Below are positions 17,067-25,689 of a stretch of 64,000 nt of DNA, piece by piece (position 1 is the stretch's first letter; each line of letters begins with the position of its first letter). A program made the translations under genes and the position numbers. This DNA is from Sphingobium wenxiniae. GTDB taxonomy: Bacteria; Pseudomonadota; Alphaproteobacteria; Sphingomonadales; Sphingomonadaceae. The notes under the pieces are model-generated. The model ran no database searches, had not been told where the DNA came from, and saw only the letters and a list, made by a program, of their open reading frames with translations. Location of the stretch: NCBI RefSeq assembly GCF_007830065.1, contig NZ_VLKK01000003.1, positions 165,970 to 229,969 on the forward strand, written 5' to 3'.

Positions 17067-19364
17067 TCAAAAGTTGAACGTCACCCGGCCGCCAAAGGTG
17101 CGCGGCGCCTTCAATATGACAACCGGCATTCCGAGGACCGGCTGCACGAATGCGAACGCCTTCACCGTACTATCCTCAATATTGTCGATGTACGCACTGA
17201 TCGTGAACCGGCTTCCGTCCGGTCGATAGGTCAGGCTCGCATTGGACACAGTCGACGCCTTTTGCCGCTCGCCAGGGAGATATTCGATCCCGGTCCAGTA
17301 ACCGCTCTGTATCTGGGTTCCGACCTGAGCCTCCAGTTCCGATCCATTGGCAAGCGGGAACCGGTGCGAATAGGACAGATTGGCCGTCCATTTGGGCGAC
17401 AACATAACCGGGTTGCCGCTGCAATTCACCACGACTTCCGGCTGTCCGGCCACAGGTGTCGTAGGACAGACAGTCGCCGGCGGACCGGCAAGGGTCGTCT
17501 GCGTATAGTGAAGGTCGGTATATTTGGTATTCAGATACTGCACGTTGGCATGAAACATATCCCGCGCCGACGGACTCCAGATGAGGTCGGCCTCCGCGCC
17601 ATAGAGTCGTGACTTGCCGGCATTCTCGGTGATGACCGTAAACCCTATCGGCTGAACCGGTCCCACATGGGTGATCTGTTGATCCTTATAATCCCAATAG
17701 AAAACCTCGAGATTGAACTGCAGCTTATTGTCGAAAAATCTATTCTTGGCGCCAAACGTATAGGCGGTCAGCTTCTCCGGCCGGAAAGTGTTGGGCGCTT
17801 GCGAGCCGTAAAACCCTCCCGCCTTGAAACCCGTCGAGACGTTGGCGTAGAGCAGCGAGTTCGGGCCCGCGTCGTACTCCAGGCCCGCCTTGTAGGTTAG
17901 TCTTGACGCATTCAGCTCCCCATTGAGGGGAAAAGTGCAGAACGATGTCGCACTATCGAATGCCCCGCATGCTCCGGCCCCCTCCGGCGGTATGACGAAG
18001 CCAAATGAACCTCCCTGCGACTTTTCCTCGCGGGTAAAGCGCAGGCCGCCCGTGGCCCGCAAATTGCTGGTAAGGGAATAGGTGAGTTGCCCGAACGCCG
18101 CATAGCTCTTCGTGACGAGGTCTGGCGAGGTGTTGGAGACGGAAACGCCATTGTTCGCGTCCAGGTCGAAATCGACATGCTCCCGGAAGAAATAGCCTCC
18201 CAGAAGCCAGGTCAAAGGTCCTGATCCGTTGGAGGCGAGGCGGGCTTCAACCGACGTCGCCTTGGACCGTTCATTCGAGCTGACGGGGAACCCGGCATTG
18301 TACATGAGGTATTTGTTCTTGCTATCGCGATAGGCTGGAATGATCGTCAGCTTGGCAGGCCCGAGATCGTAATCGATCGTGGCGCTGACACCCCAATTCC
18401 TCTGATTGACATGCCCGTCATCGAGAATCGGCGGAATGAAATTCGGATTCGTACCGCCAGTCAAAGCGAGCGAAACCGCCTGAAACAGTTCATTCGTGCC
18501 ATCGCGCGAAGCGCCCCGGAACGGATGGCTCGGATCCAGATAGGGCGAAAGCACGCCATTGGGCCCCTTCCCGCCAGTATGGGCATAGTCGGCACTCAGC
18601 AGGATTTCGAGCCTACTGGTCGGTTCCAGCTTCAACTGGAGCCGTCCGCCCTCCGTCTTGTCATCGGAATAGCCGTCATCAAAATAGCCATCGCGACGCG
18701 AGATGGTCCCGGAGGCACGCATCGCCGCCCCTTCCCCCAGCGGGACATTGACTGCCAGCACACCGCGGTAGAAGTTGTAATTGCCGCCCTCGATCGAACC
18801 CTCGACCCCGAAGCTGTCTGTCGGCTTTTTCGCGATAATATTGATCGCGCCCGCCGTGGCGTTACGGCCATAGAGCGTTCCCTGCGGTCCCTTGAGCACC
18901 TCGACACGCTCGAGATCGTAGAAGAGGCCGTTCGGGCCCCCGGATCGGGCGAGATAGACGCCATCGAGATTCACCGCCACACCAGGTTCGGCATAAGGAT
19001 TGCCCGGAAAAGTGCCGACACCGCGAATGGTGACGACCGTCCCCGACCCCCCGATGGCTGCCAGCTTCAGCGCCGGCACGACCTTGGTCAGATCCTGCGG
19101 CTGCACGACACCGGCGCGAAGGAGCGCGTCTCCGCTGACGGCCGACACGGCCAGGGCGGTGCGCTGCAGATTCTCGGATCGGCGCTGCGCTGTGACGACG
19201 ATATCCGCGACGCCAGCGTCGGCGGTCGGCGCAGCGGGCTGCGTTGAGCGTGCCTGGGCGTCCCCTTGAGCCGGGTCGCTCGACTGCGCGAACGCCGGCA
19301 AAGAACCGGCGCACACTGATATACACGCGACACCACACAAATAGCGTTTCGACAATTTTGCCAT
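17067..19364 (-). CDS. TonB-dependent outer-membrane receptor
   Basis: This 765-aa protein starts with a signal peptide (LCGVACISVCAGSLPAFAQ), then a plug domain (TAQRRSENLQRTALAVSAVS, LYGRNATAGAINIIAKKPTD) and a 22-stranded barrel that ends in FGGRVTFNF with the terminal Phe expected of outer-membrane proteins. Sphingomonads use many such receptors for aromatic and plant-derived compounds. Its place between the FAD hydroxylase and the MBL hydrolase suggests uptake of the substrate of this cluster. It is not obviously a siderophore receptor and there is no ferric-uptake context. Confidence 0.93.
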   Translation of the reverse strand: MAKLSKRYLCGVACISVCAGSLPAFAQSSDPAQGDAQARSTQPAAPTADAGVADIVVTAQRRSENLQRTALAVSAVSGDALLRAGVVQPQDLTKVVPALKLAAIGGSGTVVTIRGVGTFPGNPYAEPGVAVNLDGVYLARSGGPNGLFYDLERVEVLKGPQGTLYGRNATAGAINIIAKKPTDSFGVEGSIEGGNYNFYRGVLAVNVPLGEGAAMRASGTISRRDGYFDDGYSDDKTEGGRLQLKLEPTSRLEILLSADYAHTGGKGPNGVLSPYLDPSHPFRGASRDGTNELFQAVSLALTGGTNPNFIPPILDDGHVNQRNWGVSATIDYDLGPAKLTIIPAYRDSKNKYLMYNAGFPVSSNERSKATSVEARLASNGSGPLTWLLGGYFFREHVDFDLDANNGVSVSNTSPDLVTKSYAAFGQLTYSLTSNLRATGGLRFTREEKSQGGSFGFVIPPEGAGACGAFDSATSFCTFPLNGELNASRLTYKAGLEYDAGPNSLLYANVSTGFKAGGFYGSQAPNTFRPEKLTAYTFGAKNRFFDNKLQFNLEVFYWDYKDQQITHVGPVQPIGFTVITENAGKSRLYGAEADLIWSPSARDMFHANVQYLNTKYTDLHYTQTTLAGPPATVCPTTPVAGQPEVVVNCSGNPVMLSPKWTANLSYSHRFPLANGSELEAQVGTQIQSGYWTGIEYLPGERQKASTVSNASLTYRPDGSRFTISAYIDNIEDSTVKAFAFVQPVLGMPVVILKAPRTFGGRVTFNF

Positions 19365-19425
19365 ATCGGCTCCCCTCCTTGGGCTATGATGTTATCGACT
19401 TCTTGTTTTTGGACTCCCGATGGAG

Positions 19426-20901
19426 TCAGGCGGCCACCGGCGTCTTGAGAGCATGTTCCCAGTCGGCCAAAAGCTGCTCGGCTTCGCCAACGCCGAAGAC
19501 ATGGCGATCCGGACGGACCATCACGCTCGATGCGCCCTGTTCGCGGAGCCATGCCCGCAAGGCATCAGCGTAAGGCGCGAGCCGATCGTCGCCGAGATCC
19601 AGGCGAATGATCGGTGCGGGAACGTCGCCTGGCAGATCGTCACCGATCAATGCGGGCGAATTTCCCAGCAAAATATCGAAGCGGCGCCCATTCACGACCG
19701 GCTGCGGGAAGAGGCTTCCGGCCGCAGCGCTATTCGAGAAGAGAGCACCGGAAAGGTCAGGATAGGCGATGGACACGTCCTGGGCGCCAGTTGCCCTTCG
19801 TGCCAGCATCTCGGCATCGCGCGCCGCCGCCGCCTTGGCGTCCAACACACAGACCACGCGTCCCATCGCGATGGCTGTCTCGATCACGACCCGCGCATGC
19901 GGCTCGCGCTCCTCCTGATAACTGTCCAGAATCTGACCTTCGGCCTCGCCCCGAACGACCGCTGCGATCTTCCAGGCGAGATTGACGGCATCCCTGATGC
20001 CCGCGCACATACCTTGCCCGGCAAAGGGCGGTGTCTGGTGCGCGGCATCGCCGGCAAGGAACACGCGCCCGACCCGCCAACGATCGGCAACCAGCCCATG
20101 GAAGCGGTAGACGGCCTTGCGATCGATCCGCATGTGCTCGACCGCGCCCCAAGGCGCCAGCAACTCCCGGATCCGGTCGTCGCGGCTGATTTCGTCAGGC
20201 GCTTCTCCTGGAAGGATCATGAACTCCCAGCGGAAACGATCGCCGGCCATCGCCAGATGGGTGATCGGCCGTGCGGCATCGCAGATTTGCTGTGCAACGA
20301 CCGGCGGCGCATGCTTGGACGGAATTTCCGCGTCGATGACCAGCCACGGCTCGTCGAAGTCATAATCCGAAAGCCCCACGCCTAGCGTCGACCGGATCAG
20401 ACTGGACGCACCGTCGCACCCTGTCACATAGCGCGCCCGGACGGTTTGCGCGCCATCCGCCCCCTCAAGCGTGACTTCAACGCCATCGTCGGTTTGGCGC
20501 AGGCCCGTCGCGGCGACTCCGAGACGGACGTCGACGCCAAGCGCCCCGATCCGCTTACGCAGGATCGATTCCAGCGCCGGTTGGTGAAACGCATAGGAGT
20601 CGGCCCAGCCATAGGGACCAGTCTGCGCCAGCGGGAAGTCGAGGAGGATTTCGCGGTTTGCGGTAAGAAACTGATATCGGTCTCCTATCCGCGTATACGG
20701 ACCCAGCTCGTCCTCGATGCCGAGCATCTGAAAGACGCGCATGATCTCGCCGTCGAAAACCGCCGCGCGTGGCAGGGGATAAATGGCCTGCGACTTGTCA
20801 ATCGCTATTACTGAGAGGCCCTGCAGCCGAGCCAGGCCGGCCACCACATCGCCCACCGGTCCAAGTCCGACGACGAGCAGGTCACAATCGAAGTGGCTCA
20901 T
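19426..20901 (-). CDS. FAD-dependent aromatic hydroxylase (MhpA/PheA family)
   Basis: This class A flavoprotein monooxygenase of 491 aa has the FAD dinucleotide fold VVGLGPVGDVVAGLA, the DG motif GCDGASSLIR, and the second flavin motif GRVFLAGDAAHQTPPFAGQG. These enzymes ortho-hydroxylate phenols with NAD(P)H. The closest pattern is MhpA (3-hydroxyphenylpropionate hydroxylase). The start (MSHFDCDLLVVGLG, 20899-20901) overlaps the extradiol dioxygenase stop, so hydroxylation and ring cleavage are paired, as in mhpAB. Confidence 0.9.
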   Translation of the reverse strand: MSHFDCDLLVVGLGPVGDVVAGLARLQGLSVIAIDKSQAIYPLPRAAVFDGEIMRVFQMLGIEDELGPYTRIGDRYQFLTANREILLDFPLAQTGPYGWADSYAFHQPALESILRKRIGALGVDVRLGVAATGLRQTDDGVEVTLEGADGAQTVRARYVTGCDGASSLIRSTLGVGLSDYDFDEPWLVIDAEIPSKHAPPVVAQQICDAARPITHLAMAGDRFRWEFMILPGEAPDEISRDDRIRELLAPWGAVEHMRIDRKAVYRFHGLVADRWRVGRVFLAGDAAHQTPPFAGQGMCAGIRDAVNLAWKIAAVVRGEAEGQILDSYQEEREPHARVVIETAIAMGRVVCVLDAKAAAARDAEMLARRATGAQDVSIAYPDLSGALFSNSAAAGSLFPQPVVNGRRFDILLGNSPALIGDDLPGDVPAPIIRLDLGDDRLAPYADALRAWLREQGASSVMVRPDRHVFGVGEAEQLLADWEHALKTPVAA

Positions 20902-21854
20902 CGAGCGTCCTCCAGCTTCGTCACGGGCTGGGGTAGCGGCGGCATCTCCATGCCCCATTGGACGCCGAGCAGGTCAGGCAGCGTGGCTACGCCGCTGCCG
21001 TCCCGCGTGACCAGCTGGTCGCCATCGGTCCAATGCTCGACCTCGTTCCCGTAGGGATCGCGCCAATAGTCGAATACTTGGCTTCCCAGCTTGTGGCGCC
21101 CGATTCCCCATTGGTGATCCCAGCCCTTTCCGACGAGAAAGTCGTGGCCCGCCATCAGATCGTCCAGGTCGCGCACCTCGAAAGCAGCATGCATGAAGCC
21201 CGGCGGGATCGGACGCTCAAGCAGGAAGAGCGTGTGATGGTCGCAAGGTTCTTCTCCACGATCGCAACGCATGAATGCGCCGATGGCGGTTTCCGGAGCA
21301 GGCCGGATCTCGTCAGACGTGACGAAGCCGAACCGCTCCTTGTACCATTTTTCCGAGCGGGCGAAGTTCGTCACGCCGAGCACGACATGGCCTAGCCTGC
21401 GCACGTGCGACGGTCCTTTTTCCACGCGCCGCCAGACACCCTGACGCGGATAGGTCCCGCCCTGGTTCCACGGCTCCGAAGGCGGCGCCGGAAGAGGTTG
21501 CGCGGGTTGTTGGCCGGCAATCGCCTCCACCACGAAGCCATCGGGGTCGCACAGCCGCGCGACCAAACCGCCGCCCGGTCCCTCGAGCGTCTCCACCGTC
21601 ACGCCTTCAGATGCGGCAAGGCGGCGCAGGTCATCTTCGCTGCGCAGCCAGATGCCAAAACCCAGAAAAGCCGGCTCGGACGCCTGCTCCGAGACATGGG
21701 CGAAGGGCGTGCCTTCATAGCCGCGCATGAACAGCCGTCCGTCCTGCCTTTCAGCGACGGCAAAACCGAAATCGAGAAGAAACCGCTCCATCGTATCCAT
21801 GTCCGGCACGGCGAACCGTACGAACGCGACGTCATAGGCTTTCACGACACTCAT
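20898..21854 (-). CDS. Type I extradiol dioxygenase (second ring-cleavage enzyme)
   Basis: This 318-aa two-domain VOC protein has predicted iron ligands His156 (RRLGHVVLG), His222 (GFMHAAFEV) and Glu273 (YGNEVEHWTDG). It is only distantly similar to the BphC-like enzyme of Block A and belongs to a catechol 2,3-dioxygenase branch that also includes trihydroxytoluene- and hydroquinone-type cleavers. It overlaps the TetR gene upstream and the FAD hydroxylase downstream by 4 nt each. It should open the catechol or triol made by that hydroxylase. Confidence 0.88.
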   Translation of the reverse strand: MSVVKAYDVAFVRFAVPDMDTMERFLLDFGFAVAERQDGRLFMRGYEGTPFAHVSEQASEPAFLGFGIWLRSEDDLRRLAASEGVTVETLEGPGGGLVARLCDPDGFVVEAIAGQQPAQPLPAPPSEPWNQGGTYPRQGVWRRVEKGPSHVRRLGHVVLGVTNFARSEKWYKERFGFVTSDEIRPAPETAIGAFMRCDRGEEPCDHHTLFLLERPIPPGFMHAAFEVRDLDDLMAGHDFLVGKGWDHQWGIGRHKLGSQVFDYWRDPYGNEVEHWTDGDQLVTRDGSGVATLPDLLGVQWGMEMPPLPQPVTKLEDAR

Positions 21855-22501
21855 TCAGACAACTCCTCAAGGATCGAACGCGCCGCCTCCTTTCCAATCT
21901 CGTGAACCTGGTCGAGAGGCGCCCCAAGCGCTCGCAAAATGGCCGCGGAGACATCCGTGGCGAAGGCCACGATGGATCCTTCGAACTCCTCGGACATCGC
22001 GTTGACGACAGCCGCCCGGGTCAGCCCAATGACAATCAGGACGCCGGTCGCCACGTCGATATCGCTGAAGCGCGCCTGCTCGATGCCGTGCCTGATGTCG
22101 GAGGAAAGACCGGCGTTAAGCGGATGCGCGATCGTCGTCAGACGTGCCGACAGGGTCAGGAGCGACTGAAGCCGGTCAGGGTGCTCCTTCGCATAGCGCA
22201 GCACCGAGCAAAACCCGCGGACGGCGCGCATCGCTGGATCGGCGATATCCTGGTTCGCGCGATAGATGTGAAATTCGACATCGCCTTGAACCAGCTCCCA
22301 AACCGCATCGGCGAGAGCCTGCTTGTCGGAAAAATGGTTGTAAAAACTGCCTTTTGCGACATCCGCCTGCTCGACGATATCATCGATCGTCACGGCATCG
22401 ACGGAGCGGGTGGCGAACAGCCGCTGGCCGGCGTCGAGGAGCGCATGGCGCGTTCTCTGCCTCTGTCGGTTCCCCCGCATTGGGGCCTCTCTTGCAGTCA
22501 T
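21851..22501 (-). CDS. TetR-family regulator heading the extradiol/hydroxylase operon
   Basis: This 216-aa protein has an N-terminal HTH (DAVTIDDIVEQADVAKGSFYNHFSDK split over residues of the typical TetR pattern) and a helical ligand domain. It is the first gene of a coupled TetR-extradiol-hydroxylase unit, so autoregulation is likely. Its promoter region is shared with the divergent keto-acid cleavage gene, so it may control both directions. The start could also be the internal ATG seven codons in. Confidence 0.88.
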   Translation of the reverse strand: MTAREAPMRGNRQRQRTRHALLDAGQRLFATRSVDAVTIDDIVEQADVAKGSFYNHFSDKQALADAVWELVQGDVEFHIYRANQDIADPAMRAVRGFCSVLRYAKEHPDRLQSLLTLSARLTTIAHPLNAGLSSDIRHGIEQARFSDIDVATGVLIVIGLTRAAVVNAMSEEFEGSIVAFATDVSAAILRALGAPLDQVHEIGKEAARSILEELSE

Positions 22502-22598
22502 CCCAACCCTCTCCAGTCGGCTCGCATCGTTCTTTGCACTAGACAGTCATCTTTGAACGGTTTAGTCAACAAAAAAATGGATTTTTCTGGAGAGGCCC
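22502..22598. promoter_or_regulatory. Divergent promoter between the TetR and BKACE units
   Basis: This 97-bp AT-rich spacer carries a minus-strand TTGACT (-35-like; revcomp of AGTCAA at 22563-22568) and an AGACAGTC...GGTTTAGTC stretch that could be a regulator site. It lacks the AACATAC-N6-GTATGTT palindrome found elsewhere, so these units are probably under separate control. A GGAGAGG ribosome site precedes the BKACE ATG. Confidence 0.45.
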
Positions 22599-23528
22599 AT
22601 GTCCAAGTCAGTGATTATCACCTGCGCCGTGACCGGTTCGCTGCACACGCCCACGATGTCGGACTATCTGCCGATCACGCCCGAGCAGATCGTGACGGAA
22701 GCGCTGGGCGCGGCGGAAGCGGGCGCCGCGATCCTTCACCTTCATGCGCGCGATCCGGACGACGGACGACCCACGGCCGATCCAGAGGTGTTCAAGCGCT
22801 TCCTCCCGCAGATCAAGCAGGCGACCGACTCCGTCGTGAACATCACCACCGGGGGAGCGCCCGGCATGACTCTCGATCAGCGACTCGCCGCCGCCGAACA
22901 GGCAAGCCCCGAGATGACCTCGCTCAACATGGGGACGATCAATATCGGAATTTTTCAGGCCGCGACCCGAATCAAGGAATTCAAATATGATTGGGAAAGA
23001 CCATTCCTGGAATCGACCAGGGACGGAACCTTCAAAAATACTTTCGCGGACATCCAGGGTATCGTCGAACGGCTAGGCAAGGGTCATGGATGCCGCTTCG
23101 AATTCGAATGTTATGACGTCGGCCATCTTTATAACCTCGCCTGGGTTCTCGACCAGAAGCTCTACGATCCACCGCTTTTCATTCAGTTCTGCCTCGGAAT
23201 CCTGGGCGGGATCGGCGCCGAGGTCGACAATCTGCTGCACATGGTGCGAACCGCGCAGCGGCTGTTCGGCGATGCCTTCGAATTCTCCGTCCTGGCCGCC
23301 GGGCGCCACCAGATGCCCATGGCGACGCAGAACGCCCTTCTTGGCGGCAATGTCAGAGTCGGGCTGGAAGACAGCCTGTTTCTTGAGCGCGGGACAATGG
23401 CGCAATCCAATGCGCAGCAGGTCGCGAAGATCGTGCGGATTCTCAAGGAACTCGGCCTTGATCCGGCAACGGCCGCCGAAGCGCGCGAGCGCCTGAAGCT
23501 CAAAGGGGCCGATCGGACGAATTTCTAG
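22599..23528 (+). CDS. Beta-keto acid cleavage enzyme (BKACE, DUF849)
   Basis: This 309-aa protein belongs to the 3-keto-5-aminohexanoate cleavage (Kce) superfamily. The zinc ligands His47 and His49 lie in AILHLHARDPDDGRPT with Arg51, and a third candidate ligand is Glu257 (RVGLEDSL). BKACEs condense a beta-keto acid with acetyl-CoA and split the product into acetoacetate and a new acyl-CoA. In this setting the beta-keto acid could arise after ring opening and C-C hydrolysis by the FAH-family enzyme two genes on. It is the first gene of the BKACE-P450-FAH-GntR unit. Confidence 0.9.
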   Translation: MSKSVIITCAVTGSLHTPTMSDYLPITPEQIVTEALGAAEAGAAILHLHARDPDDGRPTADPEVFKRFLPQIKQATDSVVNITTGGAPGMTLDQRLAAAEQASPEMTSLNMGTINIGIFQAATRIKEFKYDWERPFLESTRDGTFKNTFADIQGIVERLGKGHGCRFEFECYDVGHLYNLAWVLDQKLYDPPLFIQFCLGILGGIGAEVDNLLHMVRTAQRLFGDAFEFSVLAAGRHQMPMATQNALLGGNVRVGLEDSLFLERGTMAQSNAQQVAKIVRILKELGLDPATAAEARERLKLKGADRTNF

Positions 23529-23573
23529 AATGGACGTTCCCGGCGTGGCGCGGCGGCGGAGAGGAAAACCGAA

Positions 23574-24752
23574 ATGACGACGATTCCGCAGTATGAAGCT
23601 GACATCTACAGCGACGAGGCGATCCTGGATCCTTATCCGCACTATGCGGCTATGCGAAACCTTGGCGCCCTCCTCTATCTTCCGGCGCATGATATCTACG
23701 CCATTCCGCGATATGCTGAAGTCAAGGCGGCGCTGCTCGATCATCGCCATTTCCTTTCGGGCAAGGGCGTCGCCGGGTTCGAATGGCCCGAAGTGTTTCG
23801 CGTGGCAAACACCCTTGCGGCCGATGAGCCGGTCCATTCCCGCTTCCGATCCATCATCGGGGCGCCGCTTGCACCGCCGTCTCTCGAACGTTTGAGTGCT
23901 GATATCGAATTGGCTGCCGATGATCTCATCGCGCGCCTGATCGAACGGGGATCGTTCGATGGAATGACCGACCTCGCTCAGTTCATTCCTCTCTCGATCG
24001 TTTCCTCGCTTGTCGGTCTTCCTGAACACGGAAGACAGCGCATGCTGGAATGGGCGGCAGCCTCTTTCGACCTGCTTGGTGTGGGAAACAAGCGCGCGGC
24101 TGGCGCGGCGCAGGTCATCGGTGAGATGATCGCTTATGTGCAGAACGAGTGCCGGCCGGACACCGTGAGGCCAGAAGGCTGGGCGGCTCAGATCTGGCAG
24201 GCAGTGGAGCAAGGCAAGATCACACCTGCCGAGGCAGGCACGCTGCACATCGACATCGTCGCTCCGGCGCTCGACACGACCATCTTCGCAACCGGTCATC
24301 TGCTTTATCAGCTCGCCAGCAATCCGGGGGAATGGAACAAGCTGAAGGATTATCCCCGCCTCATCCCCGCCGCGATCGACGAAGCCGTCCGCCTCGATTC
24401 GCCGATTCGCGCCTTTGGGCGGGTCGTCGAGGGCGATCAGACTATCGACGGAGCGGCAATTCCCAGCGGGTTCCGGGTGTTGATGATGTATGCATCGGCC
24501 AACCGAGACGAACGCCGATGGGAGGATCCGGAACGATACTGGATCGAACGCCCGGGCCTGTCGGGGCATCTCGGCTTCGGCCAGGGGCGACATACCTGTG
24601 CCGGCATGCATCTGGCCAAATTGGAAATGCGTTCGCTTCTCAAATCGCTGCTCAAACGTGCCCGCCATATCGAGGTCGGCACGCCGAAGTTCCAGATGAA
24701 CAATGTGCTGCGGGGTTTCGCATCGCTGCCGACGCGGCTCATCCCAGCCTGA
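23574..24752 (+). CDS. Cytochrome P450, CYP199-like
   Basis: This 392-aa soluble bacterial P450 has the heme-thiolate loop FGQGRHTCAGMHLAKLE (Cys342), ExxR at Glu270-Arg273, and an I-helix acid-alcohol pair Asp234-Thr235 (APALDTTIF). The overall pattern (IYSDEAILDPYPHYAAMRNL near the N-terminus) resembles CYP199 enzymes, which O-demethylate para-methoxybenzoates. Such a role would fit the formaldehyde genes nearby but is an inference. No partner ferredoxin or reductase is encoded in this unit. A GAGAGGAAAACCGAA ribosome site lies before the ATG. Confidence 0.9.
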   Translation: MTTIPQYEADIYSDEAILDPYPHYAAMRNLGALLYLPAHDIYAIPRYAEVKAALLDHRHFLSGKGVAGFEWPEVFRVANTLAADEPVHSRFRSIIGAPLAPPSLERLSADIELAADDLIARLIERGSFDGMTDLAQFIPLSIVSSLVGLPEHGRQRMLEWAAASFDLLGVGNKRAAGAAQVIGEMIAYVQNECRPDTVRPEGWAAQIWQAVEQGKITPAEAGTLHIDIVAPALDTTIFATGHLLYQLASNPGEWNKLKDYPRLIPAAIDEAVRLDSPIRAFGRVVEGDQTIDGAAIPSGFRVLMMYASANRDERRWEDPERYWIERPGLSGHLGFGQGRHTCAGMHLAKLEMRSLLKSLLKRARHIEVGTPKFQMNNVLRGFASLPTRLIPA

Positions 24753-24778
24753 TCGCAATATTGAAGAAAGGAAGAAGC

Positions 24779-25627
24779 ATGAAGTTATGCAGATTTACGG
24801 AAGGTGGCACGACGCGTCTCGGAAAGGTCGGGGATGATCGCGTTATCGACCTTTCGGCCCTTGAAGTTCCGGGCAACTCGATGCGCGTCCTGCTTGACAG
24901 CTGGGCCGAACGCAAGACGCAGGCCGAGGAAATTTTCTCTCCGTCCTTTCCCCTCACGGACGTTCGTCTCGAAGCCCCGATCGACGATCCGCGCAAATTC
25001 CTGGCGATCGGAATGAACTATCAAAAGCATGCCGATGAAGCGGCGGCCGCCGGTATCCCGGTGCCCACGAGCCAGCTTTGGTTCAACAAGCAGGTGACCT
25101 GTATCAATGGCCCGTTTGCCCCGGTAGATCTTCCCACGGTCTCCGACAAGCTCGACTATGAGGCCGAACTGGCCTTCGTGGTCGGTAAGCGCGCCCGTCA
25201 TGTGTCCGAAGCCGATGCGCTCGGAATCGTCGCCGGCTATCTGGTCTGCAACGATGTGAGCGTGCGAGACTGGCAGGCGCGATCGCCCACTTTCACCCTG
25301 GGCAAAAGCTTCGATACCCATGGCCCTATCGGCCCCTGGATCACCACAGCGGACGAAATTGCCGATCCTCATGCGCTCGATATGCGTCTCTATGTCAATG
25401 GCGAGTTGCGCCAGGCAAGCTCGACCGGCGACATGATATACAGCATTCCGCAGCAGATCGCCTATCTCTCCACCGTCATGACGCTTGAGCCCGGCGATGT
25501 CATCGCCACGGGAACGCCTGCCGGCGTCGGCATCGCGAGCAATCGCTTTCTCCAGGTCGGCGATGTGATGAAGGTGGAGATCGACGGCCTGGGCCATATA
25601 GAAAACACCGTCGTGGCCGAAGCCTGA
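24779..25627 (+). CDS. Fumarylacetoacetate hydrolase-family protein
   Basis: This 282-aa protein has metal ligands Glu128 and Glu130 (DYEAELAFVVG) and Asp159 (CNDVSVRDWQ), with KSFDTHGPIGPW and TGTPAGVG loops typical of the FAH superfamily (acylpyruvate hydrolases, HpcE-like decarboxylases/isomerases). It should hydrolyse or decarboxylate a ring-fission product. A longer frame extends upstream within the P450 gene, but the ATG at 24779, preceded by AAAGGAAGAAGC, gives the family-sized protein. Confidence 0.9.
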   Translation: MKLCRFTEGGTTRLGKVGDDRVIDLSALEVPGNSMRVLLDSWAERKTQAEEIFSPSFPLTDVRLEAPIDDPRKFLAIGMNYQKHADEAAAAGIPVPTSQLWFNKQVTCINGPFAPVDLPTVSDKLDYEAELAFVVGKRARHVSEADALGIVAGYLVCNDVSVRDWQARSPTFTLGKSFDTHGPIGPWITTADEIADPHALDMRLYVNGELRQASSTGDMIYSIPQQIAYLSTVMTLEPGDVIATGTPAGVGIASNRFLQVGDVMKVEIDGLGHIENTVVAEA

Positions 25628-25640
25628 TTGACGATGCCTC

Positions 25641-25686
25641 GGAATGGCGCGGCCAGTCTGCGCCATTCCATCATCGGTCGGTTTTT
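25641..25686 (+). terminator. Intrinsic terminator after the FAH-family gene
   Basis: GGAATGGCGC (25641-25650) and GCGCCATTCC (25660-25669) form a perfect 10-bp stem. A TTTTT run follows at 25682-25686. It ends the BKACE-P450-FAH transcript 14 bp after the FAH stop and would lower read-through into the GntR gene. Confidence 0.75.
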
Positions 25687-25689
25687 CCT

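Noticed and set aside
23073..24758. 561-codon frame antisense to BKACE and the P450
   Set aside because: Both plus-strand genes have full family motifs; the antisense frame has none.
24149..24778. N-terminal extension of the FAH-family frame
   Set aside because: It overlaps the P450 gene in another frame, and the FAH start at 24779 has a good ribosome site.
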